Shown: piece after piece, positions 35,496 through 45,603 of the stretch
How positions within the stretch are numbered: the first letter of the stretch is position 1
How the letters are laid out: each line of letters begins with the position of its first letter
From: an uncultured Fretibacterium sp.
GTDB taxonomy: Bacteria; Synergistota; Synergistia; Synergistales; Aminobacteriaceae
Reading direction: 5' to 3'
DNA length: 64,000 nt
Assembly (NCBI GenBank): GCA_946183145.1
Contig: CAMGZM010000001.1
Coordinates: 1-64,000, forward strand
The notes under the pieces: generated by a model
Database searches by the model: none
What the model saw: only the letters and a program-made list of their open reading frames with translations
What the model was told of the DNA's origin: nothing
Made by a program: the position numbers and the translations under genes

Positions 35496-37427
35496 ATGGG
35501 CAAATTTTTGTCTGACGCAAAAGAGCTTCTTGCTGCAATCGGCGGGAAGGAAAATATCACAGCGGTATCACACTGCATAACACGTATGCGGTTCGTTCTG
35601 ACTGACCCGAAAATCGCGGACATGAAACGAATCGAGGCTATCAAGTCCGTAAAAGGAACATTCACGCAGGCCGGGCAGTTTCAGGTAATAATCGGGAATG
35701 AAGTTGCTGACTTCTACAAAGATTTTGCGGAAGTGTCAGGGGTATCGGGAGTCTCAAAGTCTGAAGTAAAAGCGATGTCGAAACAGCATCAGAATATTCT
35801 TCAGCGACTCATGACATCAATCGCAGAAATTTTTGCGCCGTTAATCCCTGCTATTGTTGTGGGCGGTCTCATTCTCGGCTTCAGGAATGTTATTGACAGC
35901 ATGGAAATTTTTGGCGGTGCTACACTCGTCAGCCAGAGCCAGTTTTGGGCGGGAGTAGATCATTTCTTGTGGCTGTTAGGCGAGGCAGTGTTTCACGTTG
36001 GAATCCCTGTAGGAATCTGCTGGACGATAATGCGGAAGATGGGCGGAACGGAAATGCTCGGAATCATTCTCGGACTCACTCTCGTATCATCACAGCTCAC
36101 GAACGCATACGCAGTAGCGGGGGCGATGGCGGCCGGGACTCTCAATCAATGGAATTTCGGCTTCATAAAAGTGAACATGATAGGCTATCAGGCGCAAGTA
36201 CTTCCGGCAATGTTAGCGGCTTTCACGCTGGCATATCTTGAGCGATTCTTCAAGAAGATTATTCCTCAGGTTGTGCAGATGATTCTTGTACCGTTTTTCA
36301 GCTTATTGTTTGCGGTAATGGCTGCTCATTTCGTTTTAGGGCCTATAGGCTGGCGAATTGGCTCGTGGATTTCGGCTGCTGTTTACGCTGGCATATCGGG
36401 ATCATACCGCGTAATATTCGGGGCAATTTTCGGGTTCTTCTACGCTCCGTTAGTGATTACGGGACTCCATCACATGAGCAACGCTATAGACATTCAGCTA
36501 ATCGCGGATTTCGGCGGGACTATGTTATGGCCTATGATCGCATTGTCGAACATTGCACAGGGAAGCGCAGTACTCGGTATGATTTTCCTTCAGAGACGCA
36601 GCGCAAAGGCAAAGGAGCTTAACATTCCGTCGTGCATTTCGTGTTATCTCGGTATTACGGAGCCGGCCATGTTCGGAGTCAACTTGAAGTATGTATTTCC
36701 GTTCATATGCGGTATGACTGGCTCATGTATCGCGGGAATCATCAGCACAGCAACGAGTGTTACAGCAAGCGCGATCGGTGTCGGAGGATTGCCGGGAATT
36801 TTATCGATACAGCCCGGGTCAATTGCGTGGTTTGCTATATGTATGTGCGTGGCCGTTGCAGTCCCATTCGCATTAACATATGCAGCAGGAAAGCGAAAAG
36901 GAATCGACAAAGAAGCCGCTGACGAAGCTACAAAGGAAGAAGCGTTAGAGAAAGCAAGAAGTGAACATGCACCTGTTAATTTCATGGCGTTCCTGACGGG
37001 AAAAACTGTAGCAATAACAGAAGTTCCTGATGCTACATTTGCTGAGAAAGTTTTGGGCGACGGCATTGCGATTGAGCCGACGGATAATATACTCGTCTCA
37101 CCTGTTGACGGAGTTGTTGAGCAGACAATGGAAGGCAGCAATCACGCAATAGGCATAACGATGGATAACGGACTCGAAATTCTTTTGCACATTGGGCTTG
37201 ATACAGTCTCAATGAACGGTGAAGGATTCGTGATGCACGTTGCAAAAGACGACAGAGTCAAAACAGGCCAGGAATTAATCTCATTCGACCCTGAGAAAAT
37301 CAAAGCCGCAGGTCATCCAGTCATAACGATAATGGTAATCACGAATGACGCGGGATATGAGTCGTTCAAATTTGACGCGGGAATTGACGTTAAAGCAGCA
37401 GAGAACGTAATAGCACACGCGGAGTAA
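35496..37427 (+). CDS. treP: Trehalose-type PTS permease EIIBCA
   Basis: 643 residues from ATG at 35496 (GGAGG 8 bases upstream). EIIB comes first with Cys27 in SHCITRMRF, then the ten-helix EIIC of the beta-glucoside/sucrose/trehalose class (GITEPAMFGVNLKYVFPF near residue 390), then a fused glucose-type EIIA from about 490 with the phospho-histidine in ILLHIGLDTVSMNG near 564. It imports and phosphorylates trehalose at C6. Trehalose is inferred from the hydrolase gene 5 bases downstream; sucrose or beta-glucosides are possible. The fused EIIA could also serve the EIIA-less GlcNAc permease at 24.1 kb. No repressor is adjacent. Confidence 0.9.
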   Translation: MGKFLSDAKELLAAIGGKENITAVSHCITRMRFVLTDPKIADMKRIEAIKSVKGTFTQAGQFQVIIGNEVADFYKDFAEVSGVSGVSKSEVKAMSKQHQNILQRLMTSIAEIFAPLIPAIVVGGLILGFRNVIDSMEIFGGATLVSQSQFWAGVDHFLWLLGEAVFHVGIPVGICWTIMRKMGGTEMLGIILGLTLVSSQLTNAYAVAGAMAAGTLNQWNFGFIKVNMIGYQAQVLPAMLAAFTLAYLERFFKKIIPQVVQMILVPFFSLLFAVMAAHFVLGPIGWRIGSWISAAVYAGISGSYRVIFGAIFGFFYAPLVITGLHHMSNAIDIQLIADFGGTMLWPMIALSNIAQGSAVLGMIFLQRRSAKAKELNIPSCISCYLGITEPAMFGVNLKYVFPFICGMTGSCIAGIISTATSVTASAIGVGGLPGILSIQPGSIAWFAICMCVAVAVPFALTYAAGKRKGIDKEAADEATKEEALEKARSEHAPVNFMAFLTGKTVAITEVPDATFAEKVLGDGIAIEPTDNILVSPVDGVVEQTMEGSNHAIGITMDNGLEILLHIGLDTVSMNGEGFVMHVAKDDRVKTGQELISFDPEKIKAAGHPVITIMVITNDAGYESFKFDAGIDVKAAENVIAHAE

Positions 37428-37432
37428 CGGCC

Positions 37433-39043
37433 ATGCAGGACAAATACAAATCATCAACCGTATACCAGATATATATCAAGTCATTCTGCGACTCGAACGG
37501 GGACGGTATCGGCGACATCAACGGAATCCGCTCAAAGCTCAAGTACATTCATTCGCTCGGTGTCAAATACATCTGGGTAACTCCTTTCTTCTGTTCACCG
37601 ATGGCTGATAACGGCTATGATGTTTCGGACTACAGGAACGTTAATCCTATGTTCGGAACAATGGACGACTGCGAGAAAATGATAGCTGAGGCTGACGCGC
37701 TGGGAATCGGATTCATGTTCGATATGGTATTCAACCACACATCAGACGAGCATGAATGGTTCAGGAAGGCACTTTCAGGAGATCCGAAATATATGGATTA
37801 CTACATTTTCCGGGACAATCCGCCGGAATGGTCATCAGTTTTCGGGGGATCTGCGTGGGAATTTGCGCCCTCAGTCGGAAAATATTACCTTCACTTGTTC
37901 CACAAAAAGCAGCCCGATTTGAATTGGGACAATCCGCAAGTGCGCGAGGAGCTGAAAGACGTTCTCAGATTCTGGAAAGCAAAAGGCGTGAAGGGATTCC
38001 GTTTTGACGTTCTCAACCTCACATCAAAGCCTGCAAATCTCGAATCACTTCCGGCCGGGGCTGGCGCACAATTCTGCAAGGACGGCCCCCACATTCACGA
38101 ATATATACGCGAGCTTGTGCGCGACTCAGAAATCGGCGAAATGATTACCGTCGGCGAAATGTCATCAACGACTCTCGACAACTGCATACAGTACGCTAAC
38201 CCGTCAGGCTCTGAGCTTTCTATGTGCTTCAACTTTCATCACCTCAAAGTCGACTACAAAGACGGCGGGAAATGGACTCTGATGCCTCCCGATTTGCACG
38301 AACTCAGAAAGATTTTCTCAGCGTGGCAGGAAGGACTCGCAAACGCGGGAAGCTGGCAGGCTCTCTTCTGGTGCAATCACGATCAGCCGCGAATAGTCTC
38401 AAGATTCGGTGATGAGGGCGAGTACTGGAAGCAGTCAGCAAAAATGCTCGCAACGTTCGTACACTTCATGCGGGGGACTCCGTACATATATCAGGGCGAG
38501 GAGCTTGGGATGACTAACGCGCACTTCACGGACATAACGCAGTATCAGGATGTCGAGTCGCTGAACTACTACAAGATTATGACGGACAACGGAGTCTCAG
38601 AGTCTGACGCGCTGAAAGTCCTTGCCGCAAAATCACGAGACAACGCACGCACGCCAATGCAGTGGACTCCCGGCCATGAAGCAGGATTCACGGAGGGAAA
38701 ATCATGGCTCAGTGTTACGGAAAATTTCACGGACATCAACGCAGAGTCAGAAGAGGCAGACCCCGACTCAATCCTCAATTATTACCACGAACTTGTAAGA
38801 CTCAGAAAAGATTACGCGGTAATTTCTGATGGTGATGTGAAGTTCATTGAGACAGGAAATGACAAAGTTATCGGCTATGAGCGCAGATTGAACGGTGAAA
38901 GGCTCGTAGTGCTGTGCAATTTCAGCGGAAATGATGAGATTGTTACGGGCGTTGACGTAAAAGGCAAGGTGTTAATCGGGAATTATTCCGGCACTCACAA
39001 GATGATGAAGCCGTATGAAGTTCTTGCGATTCTTGAAGGCTGA
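37433..39043 (+). CDS. treC: Trehalose-6-phosphate hydrolase (GH13 alpha-amylase family)
   Basis: 536 residues. Begins SSTVYQIYIKSFCDSNGDG. The GH13 regions are present: FDMVFNHTSDEHEWF near residue 100, GFRFDVLNL near 191 with the nucleophile aspartate, GEMSS near 237 with the acid glutamate, and WCNHDQPRIVSRFG near 313. It splits trehalose-6-phosphate into glucose and glucose-6-phosphate in the cytoplasm. The ATG at 37433 lies inside a CATGGCCG word (reverse orientation) and 5 bases after the permease stop, so the two genes form one operon. Oligo-1,6-glucosidase is the main alternative. Confidence 0.92.
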   Translation: MQDKYKSSTVYQIYIKSFCDSNGDGIGDINGIRSKLKYIHSLGVKYIWVTPFFCSPMADNGYDVSDYRNVNPMFGTMDDCEKMIAEADALGIGFMFDMVFNHTSDEHEWFRKALSGDPKYMDYYIFRDNPPEWSSVFGGSAWEFAPSVGKYYLHLFHKKQPDLNWDNPQVREELKDVLRFWKAKGVKGFRFDVLNLTSKPANLESLPAGAGAQFCKDGPHIHEYIRELVRDSEIGEMITVGEMSSTTLDNCIQYANPSGSELSMCFNFHHLKVDYKDGGKWTLMPPDLHELRKIFSAWQEGLANAGSWQALFWCNHDQPRIVSRFGDEGEYWKQSAKMLATFVHFMRGTPYIYQGEELGMTNAHFTDITQYQDVESLNYYKIMTDNGVSESDALKVLAAKSRDNARTPMQWTPGHEAGFTEGKSWLSVTENFTDINAESEEADPDSILNYYHELVRLRKDYAVISDGDVKFIETGNDKVIGYERRLNGERLVVLCNFSGNDEIVTGVDVKGKVLIGNYSGTHKMMKPYEVLAILEG

Positions 39044-39067
39044 TTCATTTTTTCGGGTGTAAAAGTC

Positions 39068-39105
39068 AGGGCGTTCCTTCATATTTTGGGGGGACGCTCT
39101 TTTTG
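39068..39105 (+). terminator. Terminator of the trehalose operon
   Basis: AGGGCGTTCC (39068-39077) pairs with GGGGACGCTCT ending at 39100, followed by TTTTT. Confidence 0.85.
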
Positions 39106-39159
39106 TGTAATATAATACCTGAAAATTTCACATTTCAATGAAAGAAGGCTTTTTATCCC

Positions 39160-39990
39160 ATGAAGAAGACTGCAATAATTCTCGCTGTGCTTCTTTGCTT
39201 TGTGAATTGCGCCGAGTCATTGCCGACATACGAGAGCGATTTACCGCCTATACTCATTCAAGGAGCAATGAAGATTGAGACTGACATACTGATTTCTGCG
39301 CTTGAAGACTCGCATGACGTAACTATAGCGCACTGGCATTACGCAGCCGGGAAAATCGGCGGTTATCCCGTTGTCATTAGCGTAACACGCTGCGAGGGCG
39401 TGAATGCTTCAGTATCAACAGCGCTTGCGATTGAGACATTCAAGCCGTGTGCAGTGATTAATCAGGGTACGGCGGGAGGACATGACCCGGAATTGAGGCG
39501 GGGCGATATTGTGATAGCGTCAGACTGTTTCAACGCCTCAGCATGGAAGGCACTGCCAAGCGCAAAAGGTGAGGGAGTAAATTACCGTGATATAAATCTT
39601 CTTGACGTTAATTTTTACGACGAGTACGAGAACGGAGAAGAGATTACGTTTCTTCCTGCTGATGAGAAACTCAAGGCTTCCGCGCTCGCTGTGAAGGGGA
39701 AATATTCGGGCGGGAAAATTGTTGAAGGACGTATTGCGACTTATGACTCATGGGAGAACAGAGTCGACAATATATTATTCCTTCATGAGAAATTCGGCTC
39801 ATCGTGCGAGGAAATGGAGACATTCACGGTGGCTAAAGTTTGCAGGGTTTACGGCGTTCCTTTCTTGGGAGTGCGTATAATCTCAAACTCTGCGCTGACT
39901 GGTGAAGGATTTATACCCGAACTCGGCCATGACTGCCAAGCCTTTGTGATTGAGATTGTGAAGAATTACATCAAGGAGATGAATCGATGA
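39160..39990 (+). CDS. Exported purine-nucleoside phosphorylase/MTAN-superfamily nucleosidase
   Basis: 276 residues with an N-terminal signal peptide (MKKTAIILAVLLCFVNCAES), possibly a lipoprotein though the lipobox is weak. The fold signatures are VINQGTAGGHDPELRRGDIVIA near residue 105 and the active-site segment EMETFTVAKV near residue 210, followed by RIISNSA. These are typical of 5'-methylthioadenosine/S-adenosylhomocysteine nucleosidases. The export signal means it acts on nucleosides in the periplasm, for salvage or signal breakdown; the substrate is not known. It overlaps the next gene by 4 bases (ATGA), so the two are coupled. Confidence 0.85.
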   Translation: MKKTAIILAVLLCFVNCAESLPTYESDLPPILIQGAMKIETDILISALEDSHDVTIAHWHYAAGKIGGYPVVISVTRCEGVNASVSTALAIETFKPCAVINQGTAGGHDPELRRGDIVIASDCFNASAWKALPSAKGEGVNYRDINLLDVNFYDEYENGEEITFLPADEKLKASALAVKGKYSGGKIVEGRIATYDSWENRVDNILFLHEKFGSSCEEMETFTVAKVCRVYGVPFLGVRIISNSALTGEGFIPELGHDCQAFVIEIVKNYIKEMNR

Positions 39991-41030
39991 GGATAAAATT
40001 TGAGACTGATTATCAGGAAGGAGCATCGCCGGAAATTTTAGAGCGTCTGATCTCAACGAACCTCGAACAAACATCAGGTTACGGGGAAGACTCTCACTGT
40101 TCCCGCGCAAAAGAGTTAATACGCCGCGAGATTGGCAGGCCGGAGTCAGCGGTTTACTTCATGGCCGGAGGGACTCAGACTAACACGACCGTGATAAAAC
40201 ATCTTCTTTCACCGTGCGAGGGAGTAATAGCGGCCTCAACGGGACATATAAACGTTCACGAATCCGGCGCGATTGAGTCGACAGGCCACAAAGTTTTGAC
40301 GCTTCCGAGTCATGACGGATTACTTGACGCTGAAGACTTGCGGCGATACATGGAGGCTTTCACCGCTGACCCAACGAATGAACACATGGTGCAGCCGGGG
40401 CTTGTGTATGTGTCGTACTCGTCAGAATTGGGAACGGTCTACACTAAATCACAGCTCACGGAGATTCGGCGGGTATGTGATGATTACGGGCTGAAACTTT
40501 TTGCTGACGGCGCAAGACTCGGAACAGGATTAACATCAAGTGCTTCTGATATAGCCATGAATGACATTGCGGAATTGTGCGATGCGTTTTACATCGGCGG
40601 AACAAAGAACGGCGCATTGCTCGGTGAAGCTGTTGTATTTCCGAATCCTGAAAGAGTGAATCTCAGGCACTTTACGACAATCATCAAACAGCAGGGCGGA
40701 TTGCTCGCAAAGGGGCGGCTCTTAGGGATTCAGTTTGAAGTTTTGTTTGAGGACGGATTATTTTACCGCAACGCAGAACACGCAAATATTCAGGCGATGA
40801 AAATCAAGCGGGCATTCAGCGAGCATAATATACCGTTCCTTATCGACTCACCGACAAATCAGCAGTTCCCGATTCTCTCACGTCAGCAAAATGAAAAGTT
40901 ATCGCAGAAATTCAGCTATGAATCGTGGCAGCCGTTAAGCGATGGACGATTAGCCGTAAGATTCTGCACAAGCTGGGCAACAACTGATGACAACATCAAT
41001 GAACTAATACAGGCAATCAATCAACTATAG
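39987..41030 (+). CDS. L-threonine aldolase-like PLP enzyme
   Basis: 347 residues of the beta-eliminating lyase fold. Features: SGYGEDSHCSRAKELI near residue 30, FMAGGTQTNTTVI near residue 58 (PLP phosphate site), ADGARLG near 172, and the PLP lysine in YIGGTKNGALLGEAV near 207. It likely cleaves threonine or related beta-hydroxy amino acids to glycine and an aldehyde. The start overlaps the nucleosidase stop, and valS follows 9 bases downstream, so nucleosidase, aldolase and valS may be one transcript. Confidence 0.88.
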   Translation: MRIKFETDYQEGASPEILERLISTNLEQTSGYGEDSHCSRAKELIRREIGRPESAVYFMAGGTQTNTTVIKHLLSPCEGVIAASTGHINVHESGAIESTGHKVLTLPSHDGLLDAEDLRRYMEAFTADPTNEHMVQPGLVYVSYSSELGTVYTKSQLTEIRRVCDDYGLKLFADGARLGTGLTSSASDIAMNDIAELCDAFYIGGTKNGALLGEAVVFPNPERVNLRHFTTIIKQQGGLLAKGRLLGIQFEVLFEDGLFYRNAEHANIQAMKIKRAFSEHNIPFLIDSPTNQQFPILSRQQNEKLSQKFSYESWQPLSDGRLAVRFCTSWATTDDNINELIQAINQL

Positions 41031-41038
41031 GAGGAAAA

Positions 41039-43705
41039 ATGACAACCAGAAAACGCAACAGGAATTTAGACAAGAGCTATACGCCGGATAACATTGAGCA
41101 GAAATGGTACGCTGAATGGATTTCACACGGCCTCTTCAACGCGGAAATCAACCCTGACGCAAAAGCATTCTCAATCGTAATCCCTCCGCCGAACGTAACA
41201 GGCTCTCTTCATGTGGGACACGCATTCGATCACACGTTCCAGGATATTATGTGCCGTACAAAACGTATGGAGGGCTATAGCGTCTTGTGGCTTCCCGGGA
41301 CTGACCACGCAGGAATAGCGACTCAGAATGTCGTTGAGAAAGATTTGGCGAAAAAAGGAATCTCACGCTACGATTTGGGACGTGATGAATTTGTCAAAAA
41401 AGTTTGGGAATGGAAGAAAGTTTACGGCTCACGAATCATTGAGCAGATGAAGAGACTCGGAAATTCCTGCGACTGGAGGCGTGAAAGATTTACGCTTGAC
41501 GAGGGATTATCTCGGGCAGTCCGTGCTGTTTTCGTGAGGCTCTATCAGAAGGGACTAATCTACAGGGGAAAATATATTGTGAATTGGTGTCCCCGCTGTG
41601 CGACGGCAATATCAGATCTTGAAGTCGAGTATGAAGACCAGCCCGGAAATTTCTACTACGTACAGTACCCATTGACGGACGCAGACGGCTATATCCTCGT
41701 CGCAACAACACGCCCCGAAACGATAATAGGAGACGTAGCAATAGCAGTTCACCCGCGCTCAGAGAAATACAAGCACTTAATCGGCAAACACGTGCGAGTC
41801 CCATTAACTGACAGAGTGATTCCGATAATCGAGGATAACATGGTAGACCCTGAATTTGGCACGGGCTGTGTGAAGATAACGCCGGCTCATGATCCGAATG
41901 ATTTTCTTGTGGGACTGAATCACAATCTCGAACAAATACAGGTAATCGACTCACGCGGAATAATGAACGAGAACGCCGGGAAATATAAAGGCATGACGAT
42001 CGAACAGGCACGCAAAGAGTCAGCAAAAGACCTTGAAGAGTCCGGGCTTCTTGTGAAGGTTGAGAAAATCACGCACTCAGTAGGACATTGCCAGCGTTGC
42101 GGAACAACTGTAGAGCCGTATTTGTCGGAACAATGGTTCGTGAAGACTAAGCCACTTGCAGAGCGCGGAGTGCAGGCTGTGAAGGACGGCCGAATCAAGT
42201 GGACTCCGTCTCAATGGGAGAAGACATATTTCAACTGGATGGAGAATATCCGGGACTGGTGCATTTCGCGCCAATTGTGGTGGGGTCATCGTATACCTGC
42301 GTGGGAGTGCAAAGACTGCGGGCATATTACGGTTGCTGAGATTGACCCGTCAGAATGCGAGCATTGCCACAGCAAGAATATTCAGCAGGAGAGTGATGTT
42401 CTTGATACGTGGTTCAGTTCTGCATTGTGGCCTTTCTCGACAATGGGATGGCCTGACGACAAGCCGGAGCTGAAATATTTTTATCCCACGTCATTAATGG
42501 TAACGGGCTTCGACATAATATTTTTCTGGGTTGCGAGAATGATTATGATGGGACTCGAATTTATGGGCGATGTTCCATTCAGGGACGTGTACATTCACTC
42601 GCTGATTCGTGATGAGCATGGCAAGAAGATGAGCAAGACAAAGGGCAACGTTATAGACCCGTTAGTCATGATTGAGAAGTACGGAGCTGACGCGCTGAGA
42701 ATGACTCTCGCGGCGTTATCAGTTCAGGGCCGGGATATTCTTCTGTCGTCAACCAGAATCGAGACATACAGATTCTTCATGAATAAATTGTGGAACGCCT
42801 CACGATTCGCATTGATGAATCTTGATGACGATGTGAGAGAAATTGACCCGACTCAATTGCAGCTTCATGACAAATTCATTCTCGCAAGGACTCAGGAAAT
42901 GGCGCGTAATGTCCGTGAACAAATTGACGCATACGACATAGGTACGGCGGCGCGTGGACTCTATGATTTTGTGTGGGGCGACTTGTGCGATTGGTACGTT
43001 GAGATGTCAAAGCCTGCGTTAAAGGGCGATGAGGGCGAAGCGAGGAAGCATACGACTCAGGGCGTAATAGAACACGTGTTCAAAACTGTATTGCCTCTCC
43101 TGCATCCGTTCATACCTTTCATCACTGAGGAATTGTGGTCGGCATTCGGCTTTAATGATGATTATATTATGCGCTCTTCATGGCCGGAGCCTGTGAAGGA
43201 GTACGAATTTGCCGGAGCTGTTGACGAAATGAGAGTCTTGCAGGAAATCGTGAGGACTCTGCGGAATCTCCGGGCTGAAGCTCATGTGCCACCGCAGAAG
43301 AGACTCACCCGCGCTGTGATTCGAGTCGCCAATGACACAAAGACCGCTGAAATTTTGCGTTCATGCCTGAATCAGGTAGAGGGACTCTGCAAGGTTGATG
43401 ATGTGATTCTTGAGGAGCCTTCGCCGGAATGGTCATACGGGCCTTCACTGTCGAGCGTCTGCGGTGACGCTGAAGTGAAATTGCCTGTGGGTGATGTACT
43501 TGATGTGCCGGAGGAAATTGCGAGGCTTGAGAAGGAAATCGCGTCAATCATGAAGGCTGTATCATCGAGCGAGGCACGACTCAGCAAGGCCGATTTTGTT
43601 TCGCGCGCTCCCGCTGAAGTTGTCGAGAAGGAACGCGGAAAAGTTTCGGAAGGCAAAGCACAGATTGAGAGACTGAGAGCTAATCTTGAGAGTTTGAGCG
43701 AGTAA
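41039..43705 (+). CDS. valS: Valyl-tRNA synthetase
   Basis: 888 residues, full length. PPPNVTGSLHVGHAF with the HIGH-type motif at residues 58-61, KKMSKTKGNV (KMSKS) near residue 530, and an editing domain between them (TTRPETIIGDVAIAVHP). A C-terminal coiled coil (about 820-888, LEKEIASIMKAVSS) is typical of ValRS and binds the tRNA. Charges tRNA-Val and edits threonine. It has a GGAGG-type site 5 bases upstream (ATAGGAGGAAAA) and no T-box leader. A strong terminator follows. Confidence 0.98.
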   Translation: MTTRKRNRNLDKSYTPDNIEQKWYAEWISHGLFNAEINPDAKAFSIVIPPPNVTGSLHVGHAFDHTFQDIMCRTKRMEGYSVLWLPGTDHAGIATQNVVEKDLAKKGISRYDLGRDEFVKKVWEWKKVYGSRIIEQMKRLGNSCDWRRERFTLDEGLSRAVRAVFVRLYQKGLIYRGKYIVNWCPRCATAISDLEVEYEDQPGNFYYVQYPLTDADGYILVATTRPETIIGDVAIAVHPRSEKYKHLIGKHVRVPLTDRVIPIIEDNMVDPEFGTGCVKITPAHDPNDFLVGLNHNLEQIQVIDSRGIMNENAGKYKGMTIEQARKESAKDLEESGLLVKVEKITHSVGHCQRCGTTVEPYLSEQWFVKTKPLAERGVQAVKDGRIKWTPSQWEKTYFNWMENIRDWCISRQLWWGHRIPAWECKDCGHITVAEIDPSECEHCHSKNIQQESDVLDTWFSSALWPFSTMGWPDDKPELKYFYPTSLMVTGFDIIFFWVARMIMMGLEFMGDVPFRDVYIHSLIRDEHGKKMSKTKGNVIDPLVMIEKYGADALRMTLAALSVQGRDILLSSTRIETYRFFMNKLWNASRFALMNLDDDVREIDPTQLQLHDKFILARTQEMARNVREQIDAYDIGTAARGLYDFVWGDLCDWYVEMSKPALKGDEGEARKHTTQGVIEHVFKTVLPLLHPFIPFITEELWSAFGFNDDYIMRSSWPEPVKEYEFAGAVDEMRVLQEIVRTLRNLRAEAHVPPQKRLTRAVIRVANDTKTAEILRSCLNQVEGLCKVDDVILEEPSPEWSYGPSLSSVCGDAEVKLPVGDVLDVPEEIARLEKEIASIMKAVSSSEARLSKADFVSRAPAEVVEKERGKVSEGKAQIERLRANLESLSE

Positions 43706-43722
43706 CAGAAGACAAAAATTTG

Positions 43723-43759
43723 ATTCCTCTTCATGAAAACGTGAGGGGGAATTTTTTTG
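43723..43759 (+). terminator. Terminator after valS
   Basis: ATTCCTCT (43723-43730) pairs with GAGGGGGAAT (43743-43752) and is followed by a run of seven T. Confidence 0.85.
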
Positions 43760-43823
43760 TGCAATGAACTCTGCAAGTTTGATATAATCCCGTAAAATAA
43801 TCCGTGTAACATTTATTAACACT

Positions 43824-44897
43824 ATGAAGAACATTCAATCTTGGATAATAAAAATATTTCTTACTGTTTCAGGGATAAGCATTGTTGCTGTTACTTGGTT
43901 TGAATTTAACCTCAATATGGACATGAGTAAAACGCAAAACAATAATAAAACAGAAACTAACATAGAGAAGATTATTATTGTTGCCGATAAAGATGTTAGT
44001 CTTGATTCGGTACTGGGCAAAATTCTTAGCGTGTCTGCTGATAATACAAATATCAAAAGGTCGCATGTTAATATCGTGCATGAACGCATGAAAGAGAATA
44101 AGCCTACCCGTGTTGAGAAGCCTGAAACCATTCGTCAATATAAAGAAGCAACTTCCTCAAAGAGTGATAACGTATTGCAAAATAATATTGCTGTTAATGA
44201 TTTTCTTGCAGCGAGGCATGACAAAAATTTGTACACATTCACGCTCAATTCACTAAGTGAGGTGAGTATAACGTTCAGGCCGTCAAGCAGTCATAGCGAA
44301 TCATATAAGCTGACAGTTTTTGACTCTTTCGGTAACATCCTTGCACAGAAATATATAGATTCTGAGACCTCTTCACTGAACACAGGAAATTTATATCTTG
44401 GCAATGGAACTTACACAGCAGAAATTGTGAGCGGAAATTTGTGGTACAAAAATTCCGATGCAAGCAGCAAGATTTACACCATAACTCTGAGCGCATATCC
44501 GGCTGTAAATTCAGAAAGCGAGAACAATGACAGTTTCCAAAGGGCAAATTACATTCCGCTGAATAAAGACATAAGAGCATCAACAGGAAGCAGCAGCGAC
44601 ATTGATTATTTCACCTTCACGCTGGATGAAGCATTTTCAGTTTGTCCGAGTTTGAAATTTGACTCCGTAGAAGGTTACAGCCTGAAGCTATATAACATGG
44701 TGATAGAAGACAGCAAGGGGAAAACAGTCAGGAGCTTCATATTCAGGGGGAACGGCAAGCCATCAAAAACCGTCAGGCCGTTCTCTTTAAAGGCGGGAAC
44801 ATATATAAAAGCCATATCGCGCACAGAGGATACCCCAAAATTAGAGCTTGGACTTCATGAATATACACTGCATGTCTCGGCTCAGAATATAATGTAA
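43824..44897 (+). CDS. Membrane-anchored or exported protein with PPC-like domains
   Basis: 357 residues. An N-terminal hydrophobic helix (IIKIFLTVSGISIVAVTWF) is followed by a 90-residue low-complexity linker and two beta-sandwich units. The second has ESENNDSFQRANYIPL and SSSDIDYFTFTL, the pattern of bacterial pre-peptidase C-terminal (PPC) domains; the first is a weaker copy (DKNLYTFTLNSLSEVSITF). PPC domains are usually attached to secreted proteases, but no catalytic part is present. A/T content is higher than in neighbouring genes. First of three unfamiliar genes, with the next 21 bases downstream. Confidence 0.6.
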   Translation: MKNIQSWIIKIFLTVSGISIVAVTWFEFNLNMDMSKTQNNNKTETNIEKIIIVADKDVSLDSVLGKILSVSADNTNIKRSHVNIVHERMKENKPTRVEKPETIRQYKEATSSKSDNVLQNNIAVNDFLAARHDKNLYTFTLNSLSEVSITFRPSSSHSESYKLTVFDSFGNILAQKYIDSETSSLNTGNLYLGNGTYTAEIVSGNLWYKNSDASSKIYTITLSAYPAVNSESENNDSFQRANYIPLNKDIRASTGSSSDIDYFTFTLDEAFSVCPSLKFDSVEGYSLKLYNMVIEDSKGKTVRSFIFRGNGKPSKTVRPFSLKAGTYIKAISRTEDTPKLELGLHEYTLHVSAQNIM

Positions 44898-44918
44898 AAC
44901 TGTAAGGGAGGATTTACT

Positions 44919-45584
44919 ATGAGGAAGCTAATTGCAGTTGTGGTTATTGCGGTTGCTTTGGGGGCAGGCTGCGTTTGGGCTGATGAAGGCTCAAAGATGA
45001 CATTCGACAATGTTACGTTCGGGAAAGCCTACAAGATTAAGGGCTATGCGTCAATTACTCTGTTGGGTTTCAAGTTTATCGAAGCATTTGCACAGTGGGA
45101 GGATGGAAGAGCGAGCAAAAGAATAGACGAGAGGAAGGTTTGGGAGGAACCTAATCAAGTTAATGTGTATATCTCCAAAAATTTTGCTGGCCATTATGCT
45201 AGTGCTTCGTTTAGGGCTAGCGGAAATGAGGCAGAATTTGCGTGGCTGAAAGCTGACGTAACTAACCTCCAAAAAGCTGAAGCAAACTTTATGAAAGACA
45301 TCACCGTCAAAGTCATATATGATGACGAATACCAATATGACGGCTGGGTCAGGCAGTTCAACTATGATTACAGCAAATCAGAAGTTTACAGGTACAAAGA
45401 AACTTCGCCTGTAGGCTGGCCTGTATGCTTGAGTCCTTCCGATGAGATGTCCATTGCACCGATGTACAAAGGACATTACGCATTCGGCTGTACTCTTCCG
45501 AATGCTGCAGTTGAGGATAAAGACTCCCCGCTCAGAATGGAGATTACTATCGGAGATCACAAGCTCACGTACAACATACGCTGA
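44919..45584 (+). CDS. Secreted protein of unknown function
   Basis: 221 residues with a strong signal peptide (MRKLIAVVVIAVALGAGCVWA) and AGGGAGG upstream. The mature part is rich in aromatic residues and probably beta-structured. I recognise no family. It follows the PPC-domain gene closely and precedes the gene at 45604 by 19 bases, so the three are likely one transcript. Confidence 0.6.
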   Translation: MRKLIAVVVIAVALGAGCVWADEGSKMTFDNVTFGKAYKIKGYASITLLGFKFIEAFAQWEDGRASKRIDERKVWEEPNQVNVYISKNFAGHYASASFRASGNEAEFAWLKADVTNLQKAEANFMKDITVKVIYDDEYQYDGWVRQFNYDYSKSEVYRYKETSPVGWPVCLSPSDEMSIAPMYKGHYAFGCTLPNAAVEDKDSPLRMEITIGDHKLTYNIR

Positions 45585-45603
45585 AAGGATGACAAATCAT
45601 TGC

